DNA from: Bacteroidaceae bacterium | GTDB taxonomy: Bacteria; Bacteroidota; Bacteroidia; Bacteroidales; Bacteroidaceae | DNA: 47,439 bases | Direction of reading: 5' to 3' | Assembly (NCBI GenBank): GCA_017651505.1 | Contig: JAGCCV010000090.1 | Coordinates: forward strand, 1 to 47,439 | In this document: piece by piece, positions 1-8,000 of the stretch | Numbering within the stretch: position 1 is the first letter of the stretch | How the letters are laid out: each line of letters opens with the position of its first letter | Position numbers and translations under genes: made by a program | The notes under the pieces: model-generated | Told to the model about the DNA's origin: nothing | Databases searched by the model: none | Seen by the model: only the letters and a program-made list of their open reading frames with translations

Positions 1-1
1 G

Positions 2-760
2 CGCATCAATCCAGAGTATTCCGAGATAGAAACTGAGTTGTATAATCCCTGTGCCCCAGGTTCAAGATTTGGCCTCATTGCCGATCAGATCCCAGATGAG
101 CTACCAGCTGGTATAGATGGTTTCCATTGTCATTGTCATTGTGAATCATCCTCCTATGCACTGGAAAACACCTTAGCTCACTTGATTCCTAAATTCGATA
201 AATGGTTACGACATTTGAAGTGGCTCAACTTAGGAGGTGGGCATCTAATGACACGTCAAGACTATGATGTAGCGCATTTGATAAAACTTTTGAAAGATTT
301 GCAACAACAATATCCCAACTTGCGCATCATCCTCGAACCAGGTTCTGCTTTTGCGTGGCAAACAGGCGTGTTGGTATCAGAGGTTGTAGATGTTGTGGAA
401 AACCACGGAATTCACACAGCCATTGTGAATGTGAGCTTCACCTGCCATATGCCAGATTGTCTGGAAATGCCCTACCAGCCTGTTATCTCAGGTGCTAAGA
501 TGGGAGACGAAGGTCCTTATATATATAGAATAGGTGGAAACTCATGCCTGAGCGGCGATTTCTTAGGCAATTGGAGTTTCAATCATGAGTTGCAGGTGGG
601 CGAACGCATTGTATTTGAAGACATGATACACTATACCACTGTAAAAACTACCATGTTTAATGGTATTCACCACCCTGCCTTAGCTTTGTGGACTTGTGAT
701 AATAAAGCCGTGATTTATAAGGAATTCAAATACGAGGACTATCGTGAGCGCATGTGTTAA
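2..760 (+). CDS. nspC: Carboxynorspermidine decarboxylase, 5'-truncated by window edge
   Basis: This is the C-terminal 252 residues of a PLP-dependent, alanine-racemase-fold decarboxylase that converts carboxyspermidine (or carboxynorspermidine) to spermidine (or norspermidine). The reading frame is open to the first base (RINPEYSEIE, then YNPCAPGSRFG), so the start lies outside the window; the full family length is about 380 residues. Visible family motifs are the His/Cys-rich stretch FHCHCHCESSSYALE, the Gly-rich PLP phosphate loop LNLGGGHLMT, ILEPGSAFAW, and the active-site Cys region NSCLSGDFLG. The agmatine deiminase gene at 1468 feeds the same spermidine pathway, although a tRNA operon lies between them. 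No terminator hairpin is visible after the stop codon, only T-rich sequence. Identification is confident; which polyamine is made cannot be read from sequence. Confidence 0.93.
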   Translation, partial: RINPEYSEIETELYNPCAPGSRFGLIADQIPDELPAGIDGFHCHCHCESSSYALENTLAHLIPKFDKWLRHLKWLNLGGGHLMTRQDYDVAHLIKLLKDLQQQYPNLRIILEPGSAFAWQTGVLVSEVVDVVENHGIHTAIVNVSFTCHMPDCLEMPYQPVISGAKMGDEGPYIYRIGGNSCLSGDFLGNWSFNHELQVGERIVFEDMIHYTTVKTTMFNGIHHPALALWTCDNKAVIYKEFKYEDYRERMC

Positions 761-805
761 TGCGGTGGTATGTGATATTTTTTTTGCATTTTTTTCTAAA
801 AATAG

Positions 806-836
806 TTTGCAGGTTTCAAGAAAATGCCTAACTTTG
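806..836 (+). promoter_or_regulatory. Sigma-ABfr promoter of the tRNA operon
   Basis: TTTG at 806-809, 19 bp, then TAACTTTG at 829-836 is an exact match to the Bacteroidetes -33/-7 consensus. Transcription would start near 843, giving a leader of about 165 nt before the first tRNA-Gly. Confidence 0.85.
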
Positions 837-913
837 CATCCGCAACAAGCGATTTATGACAAGTTGAAGTTTTGCAATAACGCGCGATATTGGTTGCCCA
901 ACCGTTCCTACTA

Positions 914-1013
914 GGCGGAATTGTTGTGCAAACGAGGGCAGAGCCAAGCTTGCTTGAGCTATGCCGAGTTCAGCCAACAATGCCGCGTTATTTCGCAAAG
1001 CAAAATAACGCGG
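914..1013 (+). other. Structured leader of the tRNA operon
   Basis: This stretch has no gene but strong dyads. GCGGAATTGTTG (915-926) is complementary at 11 of 12 positions to CAACAATGCCGC (975-986), and the sequence between continues as an imperfect palindrome around CAAGCTTGCTTG (945-956), giving a roughly 72-nt stem-loop. A second perfect 11-bp stem pairs CCGCGTTATTT (983-993) with AAATAACGCGG (1003-1013), which includes the first four bases of tRNA-Gly. The two stems share 983-986, so they cannot both form completely. A role in tRNA processing or attenuation is inference. Confidence 0.6.
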
Positions 1014-1082
1014 AAATAGCTCAGTTGGTAGAGCACAACCTTGCCAAGGTTGGGGTCGCGAGTCCGAGTCTCGTTTTCCGCT
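1010..1082 (+). tRNA. tRNA-Gly (GCC)
   Basis: A complete 73-nt cloverleaf: acceptor GCGGAAA pairs with TTTCCGC, the D arm is GCTC/GAGC, and the anticodon loop TTGCCAA carries GCC at 1043-1045. The discriminator is T and no CCA is encoded. The copy at 1339 is identical. First gene of a Gly-Leu-Leu-Gly operon. Confidence 0.97.
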
Positions 1083-1120
1083 CAACAAAAGAGATCTTTG
1101 AGTCGTAATGATCAACAAAT

Positions 1121-1204
1121 GGAGAGGTGGCGGAATTGGTAGACGCGCTACTTTGAGGGGGTAGTGACAATTGTGTCGTGGGAGTTCGAGTCTCCTTCTC
1201 TTCA
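1121..1204 (+). tRNA. tRNA-Leu (GAG)
   Basis: An 84-nt class II tRNA with a long variable arm. Acceptor GGAGAGG pairs with TCTCTTC with two G-U pairs, the anticodon stem is CTACT/GGTAG, and loop TTGAGGG gives anticodon GAG at 1155-1157. Discriminator A fits leucine. CCA is not fully encoded. Confidence 0.95.
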
Positions 1205-1241
1205 CCTGTTCATAAAAAGATATTTGCTATCTATATCCTAT

Positions 1242-1323
1242 GCCCAAGTGGCGGAATTGGTAGACGCGCACGTTTCAGGTGCGTGTGCTGAGAGGCGTGA
1301 AGGTTCGAGTCCTTTCTTGGGCA
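1242..1323 (+). tRNA. tRNA-Leu (CAG)
   Basis: An 82-nt class II tRNA. Acceptor GCCCAAG pairs with CTTGGGC, the anticodon stem is CACGT/GCGTG, and loop TTCAGGT gives CAG at 1276-1278. Discriminator A follows. Third gene of the operon, with a leucine acceptor different from the neighbouring GAG tRNA. Confidence 0.95.
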
Positions 1324-1338
1324 CAAGATAGCAATTTT

Positions 1339-1411
1339 GCGGAAATAGCTCAGTTGGTAGAGCACAACCTTGCCAAGGTTGGGGTCGCGAGTCCGAGTCT
1401 CGTTTTCCGCT
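1339..1411 (+). tRNA. tRNA-Gly (GCC), second copy
   Basis: Identical over 73 nt to the tRNA-Gly at 1010-1082, with anticodon GCC at 1372-1374. Last tRNA of the operon. The terminator stem begins 3 nt after its 3' end. Confidence 0.97.
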
Positions 1412-1413
1412 CA

Positions 1414-1446
1414 AGAGAGATTCATCGTAAGATGGGTCTCTTTTTT
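1414..1446 (+). terminator. Intrinsic terminator of the tRNA operon
   Basis: A 13-bp stem with three G-U pairs (1414-1426 with 1431-1443), a GTAA tetraloop and a T-run at 1441-1446. It lies between tRNA-Gly and the agmatine deiminase start. The in-frame ATG at 1432 falls inside the stem, which argues against it as the deiminase start. Confidence 0.85.
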
Positions 1447-1467
1447 ATTTCCAGTAAACTGACGCTT

Positions 1468-2586
1468 ATGAGTATTCAAGTACAGAATCCGTTCTATGGC
1501 CGCAGGAAAGACGAGCTGCAGGTAGATGCATCCCGCTTCACTGAGTTGGTGGCAGAGCTGAGCAACCCTACCCTGCCTGGCGAATGGACAGAGCAAAGCG
1601 GTGTTCAACTCACCTGGCCTCATGCTGGTACTGACTGGGCTCCCATGCTTGATGAGGTATCTGCGTGCTTCATACAGATAGCCAAAGAAATAGCCCGCCA
1701 CGAACTGCTACTGATTGTTACCCCAGAGCCTCAGAAGGTACAGATGCAGCTCTCACAAGCCAAAGTAATGATGCGCAATGTGCGTTTCCTACGTTGTGAT
1801 ACCAATGATACCTGGGCACGCGATCATGGTGCCATCACACTGACCGACCCACAGGGTCCACAATTGCTTGATTTCTGTTTCAATGGCTGGGGTAACAAGT
1901 TTGCTGCTGAGAAGGACAATGCCGTAACCAGGCAAGCGATGGATAACGGATTCTTTCATGGCAAATATGTCAACCACCTTGACTTCGTTTTGGAAGGCGG
2001 CTCTATCGAGAGCGACGGCCAAGGTACCCTGCTCACTACTTCTGCCTGTTTACTGAACCCCAATAGAAACCCCAAAATGAATAAGGTGGATATAGAGGAA
2101 TATCTCAAGCGGGCCCTGCATATCAATCGCATCCTGTGGCTGGACCATGGTTACCTCATTGGCGACGATACCGACAGTCATATCGACACTTTGGCACGCT
2201 TTTGCAGCCCCGATACCATTACCTATGTAAAATGCGATGACTCATCGGATGAACACTACGACGAACTGGCTAAGATGGAGCAACAACTGCAAACCTTCGT
2301 TACCCCTACGGGACAACCTTATCACCTTTTACCTCTGCCTATGGCCAATAAGGTGATATTCGAGGGAGAAAGACTTCCTGCTACCTATGCCAACTTTCTT
2401 ATTCTTAACCAACAGGTACTCTTCCCTACCTACAACCAACCTGACAAAGACACAAAAGCCAAGGAGGTTTTACAAATGGCATTCCCTGAAAAAGATATAA
2501 TAGGTATAGATTGTTGTGCCTTGATCAAGCAGCATGGTTCGCTGCATTGCGTGACGATGCAATACCCAAAGTCCGTTCTTTCTTGA
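1468..2586 (+). CDS. aguA: Agmatine deiminase (peptidylarginine-deiminase fold)
   Basis: A predicted cytoplasmic hydrolase that converts agmatine to N-carbamoylputrescine and ammonia, an early step of arginine-derived spermidine synthesis; nspC at the window start acts at the end of that route. The 372-residue product has the family motifs DTNDTWARDHGAI (111-123), the catalytic His in DSHIDTLARF (H238) and the nucleophile Cys in SLHCVTMQYP (C361). The start at 1468 (MSIQVQNPF) gives a roughly 35-residue extension before the conserved LPGEWTEQSGVQLTWP. An earlier in-frame ATG at 1432 lies in the tRNA terminator stem. Only 21 bp separate the T-run from this ATG and no -33/-7 promoter is visible, so expression probably depends on read-through or on a promoter inside the tRNA genes. 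A broader peptidylarginine deiminase role is less likely because there is no signal peptide. Confidence 0.88.
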   Translation: MSIQVQNPFYGRRKDELQVDASRFTELVAELSNPTLPGEWTEQSGVQLTWPHAGTDWAPMLDEVSACFIQIAKEIARHELLLIVTPEPQKVQMQLSQAKVMMRNVRFLRCDTNDTWARDHGAITLTDPQGPQLLDFCFNGWGNKFAAEKDNAVTRQAMDNGFFHGKYVNHLDFVLEGGSIESDGQGTLLTTSACLLNPNRNPKMNKVDIEEYLKRALHINRILWLDHGYLIGDDTDSHIDTLARFCSPDTITYVKCDDSSDEHYDELAKMEQQLQTFVTPTGQPYHLLPLPMANKVIFEGERLPATYANFLILNQQVLFPTYNQPDKDTKAKEVLQMAFPEKDIIGIDCCALIKQHGSLHCVTMQYPKSVLS

Positions 2587-2740
2587 AACATACGTCTCAT
2601 GAATCTGCTGGCAACTGACTAAAAGCAGACTATTCTACGGTATATATTCTTTCAGCTAAATGAAAAAAAACTACTTTTCCTGCAACTTTTTTGCAACTTG
2701 CCACGTCTAATAGATAAAATAAACATAAAAAAGAAAGAAC

Positions 2741-3601
2741 ATGAAAGCTTTAACAACTATTTTAACCACTGTGATGCTGGGCTTCGGTTTAGCTGCATGC
2801 AGCATCAATGTAGATGGATTGAACGCTAAGCGTGTAAAGGCCAGCGAAAACTATGTGACTAAAGAAATCAGGGTATCTGACTTCGACAAGATCAATTTGA
2901 TTGGTAGTGGTAACGTATATTTCACCCAGCAACCTGGTGCACCAGCAGTCTCGGTAGTTACCTCCGACAATGTAGCTGAGATCCTGGACGTGTATGTTGA
3001 GAACAACACCCTATGCCTCAGAATCAAGAAAGGCTATAGTGTAAACTACCTCAAAAAACTGGATTATACCGTCAATGCAGCTGCATTAAAAGCTATGAAT
3101 ATAACAGGCTCTGGTGATTTTAAGCTGATGAACGGACTGACCACAGACAACCTGAAGTTGAGCATTACAGGTTCTGGCGACATGGATTGTAACAATGTCA
3201 ATTGCTCAGGCAATATGGAAGTAAGCATCTCTGGCAGCGGCGATATCAATGCTGACAATTTGCAAAGCAATGAGTTGTCGGTTTCTATCGCAGGTTCTGG
3301 TGACATTGGTCTGGGCAATATCAGCGCCAACAATGTAAAGGCCAATATTTCCGGCAGTGGAGACATCAAGTTGAAAGGCAAGACTCTAAAAGCCAAATAC
3401 AGCATTGCCGGTAGTGGCGATATTGAAGCCGACAACCTGTTGGCAGAGGATGTCACTGCCAACGCAGCTGGAAGTGGAGAGATTACCTGCTTTGCCAGCA
3501 GCTCAATCAAGGCATCCAGAAGTGGAAGCGGCAGCATCGGCTACAAAGGCAATCCTTCTACTGTTGATGTGAGCAAGAAGGGTGTCTATACCATCCAATA
3601 A
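2741..3601 (+). CDS. GIN-domain (DUF2807) lipoprotein
   Basis: A 286-residue predicted surface or periplasmic lipoprotein: a hydrophobic signal with lipobox LAAC (Cys20), then a head GIN domain (putative auto-transporter adhesin family, DUF2807). The C-terminal two thirds is a regular repeat of about 19 residues, each turn carrying GSG followed by D/E/N (GSGNV, GSGDF, GSGDM, GSGDI several times, GSGEI, GSGSI), nine copies in all. This pattern is expected for a right-handed beta-helix. Function in the family is not established; adhesion or envelope scaffolding is only the family label. It stands alone, with a strong terminator after it and a separate promoter for the next gene. Start is the ATG before the signal peptide. 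Confidence 0.85.
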   Translation: MKALTTILTTVMLGFGLAACSINVDGLNAKRVKASENYVTKEIRVSDFDKINLIGSGNVYFTQQPGAPAVSVVTSDNVAEILDVYVENNTLCLRIKKGYSVNYLKKLDYTVNAAALKAMNITGSGDFKLMNGLTTDNLKLSITGSGDMDCNNVNCSGNMEVSISGSGDINADNLQSNELSVSIAGSGDIGLGNISANNVKANISGSGDIKLKGKTLKAKYSIAGSGDIEADNLLAEDVTANAAGSGEITCFASSSIKASRSGSGSIGYKGNPSTVDVSKKGVYTIQ

Positions 3602-3621
3602 TCATCTCAAACTATCATCTT

Positions 3622-3652
3622 CATCCCCCTCCTCATCGAGGGGGATGATTTT
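3622..3652 (+). terminator. Intrinsic terminator after the GIN-domain gene
   Basis: A perfect 9-bp GC-rich stem, CATCCCCCT (3622-3630) with AGGGGGATG (3639-3647), followed by ATTTTTATT. Confidence 0.9.
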
Positions 3653-3666
3653 TATTCTGCCCACAT

Positions 3667-3687
3667 CACCTGTACCCCACACAGGTG
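3667..3687. promoter_or_regulatory. Inverted repeat upstream of the tricorn-like gene
   Basis: CACCTGT (3667-3673) and ACAGGTG (3681-3687) form a perfect 7-bp dyad with a 7-nt centre, about 70 bp upstream of the candidate -7 box. It could be an operator, but nothing identifies a regulator. Confidence 0.3.
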
Positions 3688-3736
3688 AAAGGCATGAGAT
3701 GTTCTTTTATCATTTAATGATAAATTTCAAATATTA

Positions 3737-3769
3737 TATGGTGTATTCTAAATAATAGTTGTAAATTTG
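3737..3769 (+). promoter_or_regulatory. Candidate promoter of the tricorn-like protease gene
   Basis: A -7 box TAAATTTG at 3762-3769 matches TAnnTTTG exactly; the -33 element is a weak TATG at 3737-3740 with 21-bp spacing. The predicted start near 3776 leaves a leader of about 27 nt before ATG 3803. Confidence 0.5.
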
Positions 3770-3802
3770 TATCTCGAATTTATAAATCAACCAATTTATA
3801 GT

Positions 3803-6800
3803 ATGAAGAAAGAATTATTGTTATCCCTGCTTATTGCAGGAGCTACATTGAACAGTTATGCCGACGAGGGCAGACTGCTTCGTTTTCCTGCCACCAACGG
3901 TCAGGAAATAGTGTTCTCTTATGGAGGCGACCTGTTCAAGGCATCTATCAATGGTGGTGAGGCTACCCGCCTGACTTCCCATGTAGGCTACGAAATGTTT
4001 GCACGCTATTCACCTGATGGCAATTCCATCGCATTTACCGGTGAATATGACGGCAATCGTGAAGTGTATCTCATCTCTAAAGACGGCGGCGAGCCTAAGC
4101 GACTCACCTTCACCGCTACCAACTCGCGCGACGACCTGGGCGACCGCATGGGTCCTAACAACATGGTGCTCACCTGGACCACCGATGGCAAGAGCGTGGT
4201 GTACCGCAACCGCATCAGCGACAGTTTTGACGGTAAACTGTGGACCATCTCCAAGGAAGGCGGCATGAGTGTGCAGATTCCTCTGCCAGAAGGTGGCTTC
4301 TGCAGTTACTCACCCGATGGCAAGAAACTGGCATACAACCGAGTGATGCGTGAGTTCCGCACCTGGAAATACTACCGTGGCGGTATGGCCGACGATATCT
4401 GGATCTATGACCCACAGGCCAAGACTGTTGAGAACGTGACCAAGAACGATGCGCAGGACATCATGCCTATGTGGATAGGCGACGAGATTTTCTTTATCTC
4501 TGACCGCGACATGACCATGAACATCTTCGTGTATAATACCCAGACCAAGCAGACGGAGAAGGTGACCAACTACACCGACTTTGACGTGAAGTTCCCCAGC
4601 ACCAATGGCCAGATTATCGTTTACGAAAAGGGTGGATACCTCTATAAGCTCGACCCAAAGACACGCCAGAGTACCAAAATCAGCATCACGCTGAGCTCTG
4701 ACAACATCTATGGCCGCAAGGAATACCGCGACTTGTCCAACAACATCACCGCTGCCAGTCTTTCTGCCGACGGCAACCGCCTGGCTGTCACTGCTCGTGG
4801 CGAGGTGTTCGACATCCCGGCCAAGCAGGGTGTGATAAAGAACATCACCCGCACACCAGGTGCCAACGATCGCGGTGCACAAATCAGTCCGGACGGCAAG
4901 TACATTGCCTATATCAGTGACAAGACCGGTGAGACTGAAGTATGGTTGCAGGAAGAAGCCGGTGGCGAACCTATGCAACTGACCAAGAACAACGACACTT
5001 ATATCCGTTCACTGGTTTGGAGTCCCGACAGCAAGACCATCCTTTACACTGACCGTAAGAATCGACTGGTGGAAGTGAATGTTGCTGCCAAGACCAAGCG
5101 AACAGTACTGACATGCCCCGAGAGCGAGTTCCGCGGCATTCAGTTCTCAGCCGACAGTCAGTGGATTACCTACACCCGTCCGGAGAAGAACGACATGAGC
5201 GTTGTGTATGTTTATAACCTCAAGACCAACAAGGAATATCCTGTTACAGAAAAGTGGTATGACTCATCATCACCCACCTTCAGTACCGATGGAAAATTCC
5301 TTATCTTCAATTCTAACCGTGACCTCAGTCCTATCTACAGCCGTGTGGAATGGGATTACGCCTACACCAGCATGGGTGGCATCTACCTCGCTACGCTGGC
5401 AAAGGACACCCCCTCTCCTCTCCTTCCAAAGGACGACCAGATTAGTGTGGACGGCAACACTGCTGCCGGTCCTCAAGGTGCCGGGAAACCTGGCGATGCT
5501 AAGGATGTCAAGGCTGCTGATGTGAAGATTGACGCCGACGGCATCTTCAACCGCATCATCAAACTGCCTATCCGTGCAAGCGAAGGCTACATGAGCAACT
5601 ACTTCAGCGATGGTAAGAAACTGTGGTACCAAAATGGTCGCAGCCTGATGGCATTTGACTTCGCTACACAGGAAGACAAGAAGGTGGTTGACGGTCGCAT
5701 AGTTGGCTATACCGCTGGCGGCAAGAAAGCTATCTTATCCGACCGTAACAAGTACTATATTGTTGATTTCCCATCAGATCGTATCAATGCTGACAAGGCT
5801 GTCAACACCGACAACCTGACTGCTATTGTAGATTTCACTCAGGAGTGGCCACAGATCTTTGACGAGGTATGGCGCGCTTTCCGCGACGGTTTCTACCTGG
5901 AGAACATGCATGGCGTTGACTGGAAAGCCATCAAGCAGAAATATGCTGTATTGCTGCCATATGTAAAGACTCGTCTGGACTTGAACTATGTTATTGGTGA
6001 GATGATTAGCGAACTGGCTTGCGGCCATGCTTACATCTCTACCGGCGAGAAGCCCGAGGCTAAGCGCATAGACATGGGCTTGCTGGGTGCCGAGCTGAGC
6101 CGCGACAAGAGCGGTTTCTTCCAGATTACCAAGATTCTTGAGGGCGCCCCCTACCGTGAGGAGCTGCGTTCACCGCTCACCGAACCGGGCATCAATGTAA
6201 AAGAAGGCGAGTTCATCACCGCTATCGACGGTGTGCCTGTCACCTCTGTGAGCAATATCTATGAACTGCTGATTGGAAAGGCTGACGTACTGACCGAGCT
6301 GACCGTAAACAGTGCTGCTGCAGCTGGTGGCCGCAAGGTGGTTATCAAGCCTATTGCCGACGAGTATCCGCTCTACCACTATGCTTGGGTGCAGAACAAC
6401 ATCAAGACGGTGGAGAAAGCTACCAACGGGCGCGTGGGTTATATCTACATCCCTGACATGGGTGCCGAGGGTCTGAACGAGTTTGTGCGATACTACTATC
6501 CTCAGTTGGATAAGGAAGCACTGATCATCGACGACCGTGCCAATGGTGGTGGTAATGTGTCACCTATGATTATCGAGCGCTTGCTGCGTGAGCCTTATCG
6601 TATGACTATGAGCCGTACTTCAAGCACTACGAATACAGTGCCCGACGGTGCACATCACGGTCCTAAGGTGCTGCTCATCAACAAGTACTCTGCTTCTGAT
6701 GGCGACCTCTTCCCATGGAGTTTCAAGGCCAACAACTTGGGTACTGTCATTGGAACACGCACATGGGGTGGTATTATCGGTATCAGCGGTTCGTTGCCAT

Positions 6801-7051
6801 ACATGGATGGCACGGATGTCCGTGTTCCGTTCTTCACCAACTACGATGCCAAGACTGGTCAGTGGATTGTGGAGAACCACGGTGTTGATCCTGACATCGT
6901 TCTCGACAATGATCCTATCAAGGAACAGGCTGGCGAAGACCAACAGCTCAACAAGGCAATCGAGGTTGCCCTCCAGCAGCTCAAGGATCGAAAGCCTCTC
7001 CCAGGTGTACCAGCTCCACGTACCTTCAAGGATCTTTACTTGAACAAGTAA
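3803..7051 (+). CDS. Periplasmic tricorn-like S41 protease
   Basis: A 1082-residue exported protease of the tricorn family, thought to degrade peptides in the periplasm. A signal peptide (MKKELLLSLLIAGATLNSYA) is followed by two beta-propeller regions with repeated PDG/TDG-type blades (about 20-560), a low-complexity Ala/Asp/Lys linker near 550-575, the helical core and PDZ domain (about 690-850), and the S41 catalytic domain. The likely triad is visible: His742 in ELACGHAYIS, Ser965-Asp966 in YSASDGDLFP, and Glu1024 in IVENHGVDPD, at nearly the same numbers I recall for archaeal tricorn (H746, S965, D966, E1023). ATG 3803 was chosen because the signal peptide starts there; an upstream in-frame TTG overlaps the promoter. 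C-ending codons are frequent, suggesting good expression. A hairpin separates it from the convergent OmpA gene. Confidence 0.92.
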   Translation: MKKELLLSLLIAGATLNSYADEGRLLRFPATNGQEIVFSYGGDLFKASINGGEATRLTSHVGYEMFARYSPDGNSIAFTGEYDGNREVYLISKDGGEPKRLTFTATNSRDDLGDRMGPNNMVLTWTTDGKSVVYRNRISDSFDGKLWTISKEGGMSVQIPLPEGGFCSYSPDGKKLAYNRVMREFRTWKYYRGGMADDIWIYDPQAKTVENVTKNDAQDIMPMWIGDEIFFISDRDMTMNIFVYNTQTKQTEKVTNYTDFDVKFPSTNGQIIVYEKGGYLYKLDPKTRQSTKISITLSSDNIYGRKEYRDLSNNITAASLSADGNRLAVTARGEVFDIPAKQGVIKNITRTPGANDRGAQISPDGKYIAYISDKTGETEVWLQEEAGGEPMQLTKNNDTYIRSLVWSPDSKTILYTDRKNRLVEVNVAAKTKRTVLTCPESEFRGIQFSADSQWITYTRPEKNDMSVVYVYNLKTNKEYPVTEKWYDSSSPTFSTDGKFLIFNSNRDLSPIYSRVEWDYAYTSMGGIYLATLAKDTPSPLLPKDDQISVDGNTAAGPQGAGKPGDAKDVKAADVKIDADGIFNRIIKLPIRASEGYMSNYFSDGKKLWYQNGRSLMAFDFATQEDKKVVDGRIVGYTAGGKKAILSDRNKYYIVDFPSDRINADKAVNTDNLTAIVDFTQEWPQIFDEVWRAFRDGFYLENMHGVDWKAIKQKYAVLLPYVKTRLDLNYVIGEMISELACGHAYISTGEKPEAKRIDMGLLGAELSRDKSGFFQITKILEGAPYREELRSPLTEPGINVKEGEFITAIDGVPVTSVSNIYELLIGKADVLTELTVNSAAAAGGRKVVIKPIADEYPLYHYAWVQNNIKTVEKATNGRVGYIYIPDMGAEGLNEFVRYYYPQLDKEALIIDDRANGGGNVSPMIIERLLREPYRMTMSRTSSTTNTVPDGAHHGPKVLLINKYSASDGDLFPWSFKANNLGTVIGTRTWGGIIGISGSLPYMDGTDVRVPFFTNYDAKTGQWIVENHGVDPDIVLDNDPIKEQAGEDQQLNKAIEVALQQLKDRKPLPGVPAPRTFKDLYLNK

Positions 7052-7082
7052 CAATTGAGGGTTTACTGCAATTGATAATAGA

Positions 7083-7116
7083 AGGGGTCGTGTCAAAAGT
7101 AACAGACACGACCCCT
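7083..7116. terminator. Hairpin between convergent tricorn-like and OmpA genes
   Basis: A perfect 12-bp stem (7083-7094 with 7105-7116; arms AGGGGTCGTGTC and GACACGACCCCT) with a 10-nt loop. It sits in the 94-bp gap between two convergent stop codons. No good T-run follows on either strand, so it may act as a 3'-end stabiliser or a weak bidirectional terminator. Confidence 0.65.
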
Positions 7117-7145
7117 ATCCTATTAGCTAAAATAGCTAAAACTGA

Positions 7146-7832
7146 TTATTGTTTTGCAGCTTCCGCTTCAGCCTCCTGTATCATCTTCTCACTGGCATAC
7201 ATGAAAATCTCCACGCGGCGATTCTCAGCAGCCGATTTGCTTTCATCATACTGATCGTAGCCTACACCTTCTACATACTTGAACTGAGAATTAGGTACAC
7301 CGCACTGCTTCAGATAACCCTCAACAGCCTGTGCACGCTGGTTAGACACCTTAATGTTAGCTTCCTGTGTACCTACCTTGTCAGTGTGACCCACAACAGC
7401 TATGTCTGTGGTTCTGTCCTCAGCCAAGATACCAGCCAACTCTTTCAGAGAACTCTTAGAGTCATTGCTCAAAGCGGATGAGTTAAAACCAAACAAAATA
7501 CCAGAAGCAAAAGTAACCTTTACGGCATCCAAGCCATTAGAATCCTGTACCTTCTCCACCTCAGCACCCTCAATTTGAGCTGCAGCTGCAGCTTTCTTAT
7601 CCATTTTACGACCAATGATAGCACCAGTACCGGCACCTACTGCACCACCAATAGCAGCACCTATCAAAGCGCCTTTGCTACCACCACCTATCAGTCCACC
7701 AAGAATGGCACCCACAGCAACACCACCACCGCCACCAATAGCAGTACCCTTAACGGTGTTGTTAGTAGTGCCGCAACCGCCAAACACCAAGGCAGCGCTC
7801 AAAAGAATAGCTGTAATTTTAGTCTTTTTCAT
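7146..7832 (-). CDS. OmpA-family lipoprotein with glycine zipper
   Basis: A 228-residue predicted lipoprotein (signal with FGGC, Cys20). Residues about 30-75 are a glycine-zipper segment rich in GGG, GAAIGG and GAGTGAIIG, which could insert into or span a membrane. Residues about 110-215 form an OmpA C-terminal peptidoglycan-binding domain, with VVGHTDKVGTQEAN, the SNQRAQAVEGYL helix and SAAENRRVEIFM. The Asp and Arg expected to bind diaminopimelate are present in these motifs. Its likely job is anchoring the outer membrane to the wall. The tail is Ala/Glu/Gln-rich. On the upstream side (minus strand) a -7 box TATATTTG lies at 7867-7874 with no convincing -33 element. Monocistronic. Confidence 0.88.
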   Translation of the reverse strand: MKKTKITAILLSAALVFGGCGTTNNTVKGTAIGGGGGVAVGAILGGLIGGGSKGALIGAAIGGAVGAGTGAIIGRKMDKKAAAAAQIEGAEVEKVQDSNGLDAVKVTFASGILFGFNSSALSNDSKSSLKELAGILAEDRTTDIAVVGHTDKVGTQEANIKVSNQRAQAVEGYLKQCGVPNSQFKYVEGVGYDQYDESKSAAENRRVEIFMYASEKMIQEAEAEAAKQ

Positions 7833-7934
7833 ATATCAATACATTTAATTAGTTATGTTTCCTCTGCAAATATACATTTTTAGCCGAATTATTAGATTTT
7901 CATAGCCAATATTTTTTACTTTTTTTGAGGATTT

Positions 7935-7967
7935 TTTATTGATATGCCGATTAATTATGTATTTTTG
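7935..7967 (+). promoter_or_regulatory. Candidate promoter of the zinc metallopeptidase gene
   Basis: The -7 box TATTTTTG at 7960-7967 fits TAnnTTTG; TTTA at 7935-7938 is a near -33 match with 21-bp spacing. The start codon follows at 8001. Confidence 0.45.
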
Positions 7968-8000
7968 CAGTATATGTTGAACTTTAAATCGGATTAAATT

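Noticed and set aside
828..1205. 125-codon minus-strand frame over the tRNA operon
   Set aside because: It is antisense to the leader, tRNA-Gly and tRNA-Leu, whose structures explain the sequence.
1279..1467. Upstream extension of the agmatine deiminase frame
   Set aside because: The extension would translate tRNA-Leu, tRNA-Gly and the terminator; the repeated peptide simply reflects the duplicated tRNA-Gly.
3064..3537. 157-codon frame antisense to the GIN-domain gene
   Set aside because: Repeated SPLP-type peptides are the antisense reading of the GSGD repeats.
4310..4978. 222-codon frame antisense to the tricorn-like protease gene
   Set aside because: Long only because of the codon bias of the real gene; no domain, signal or start context.
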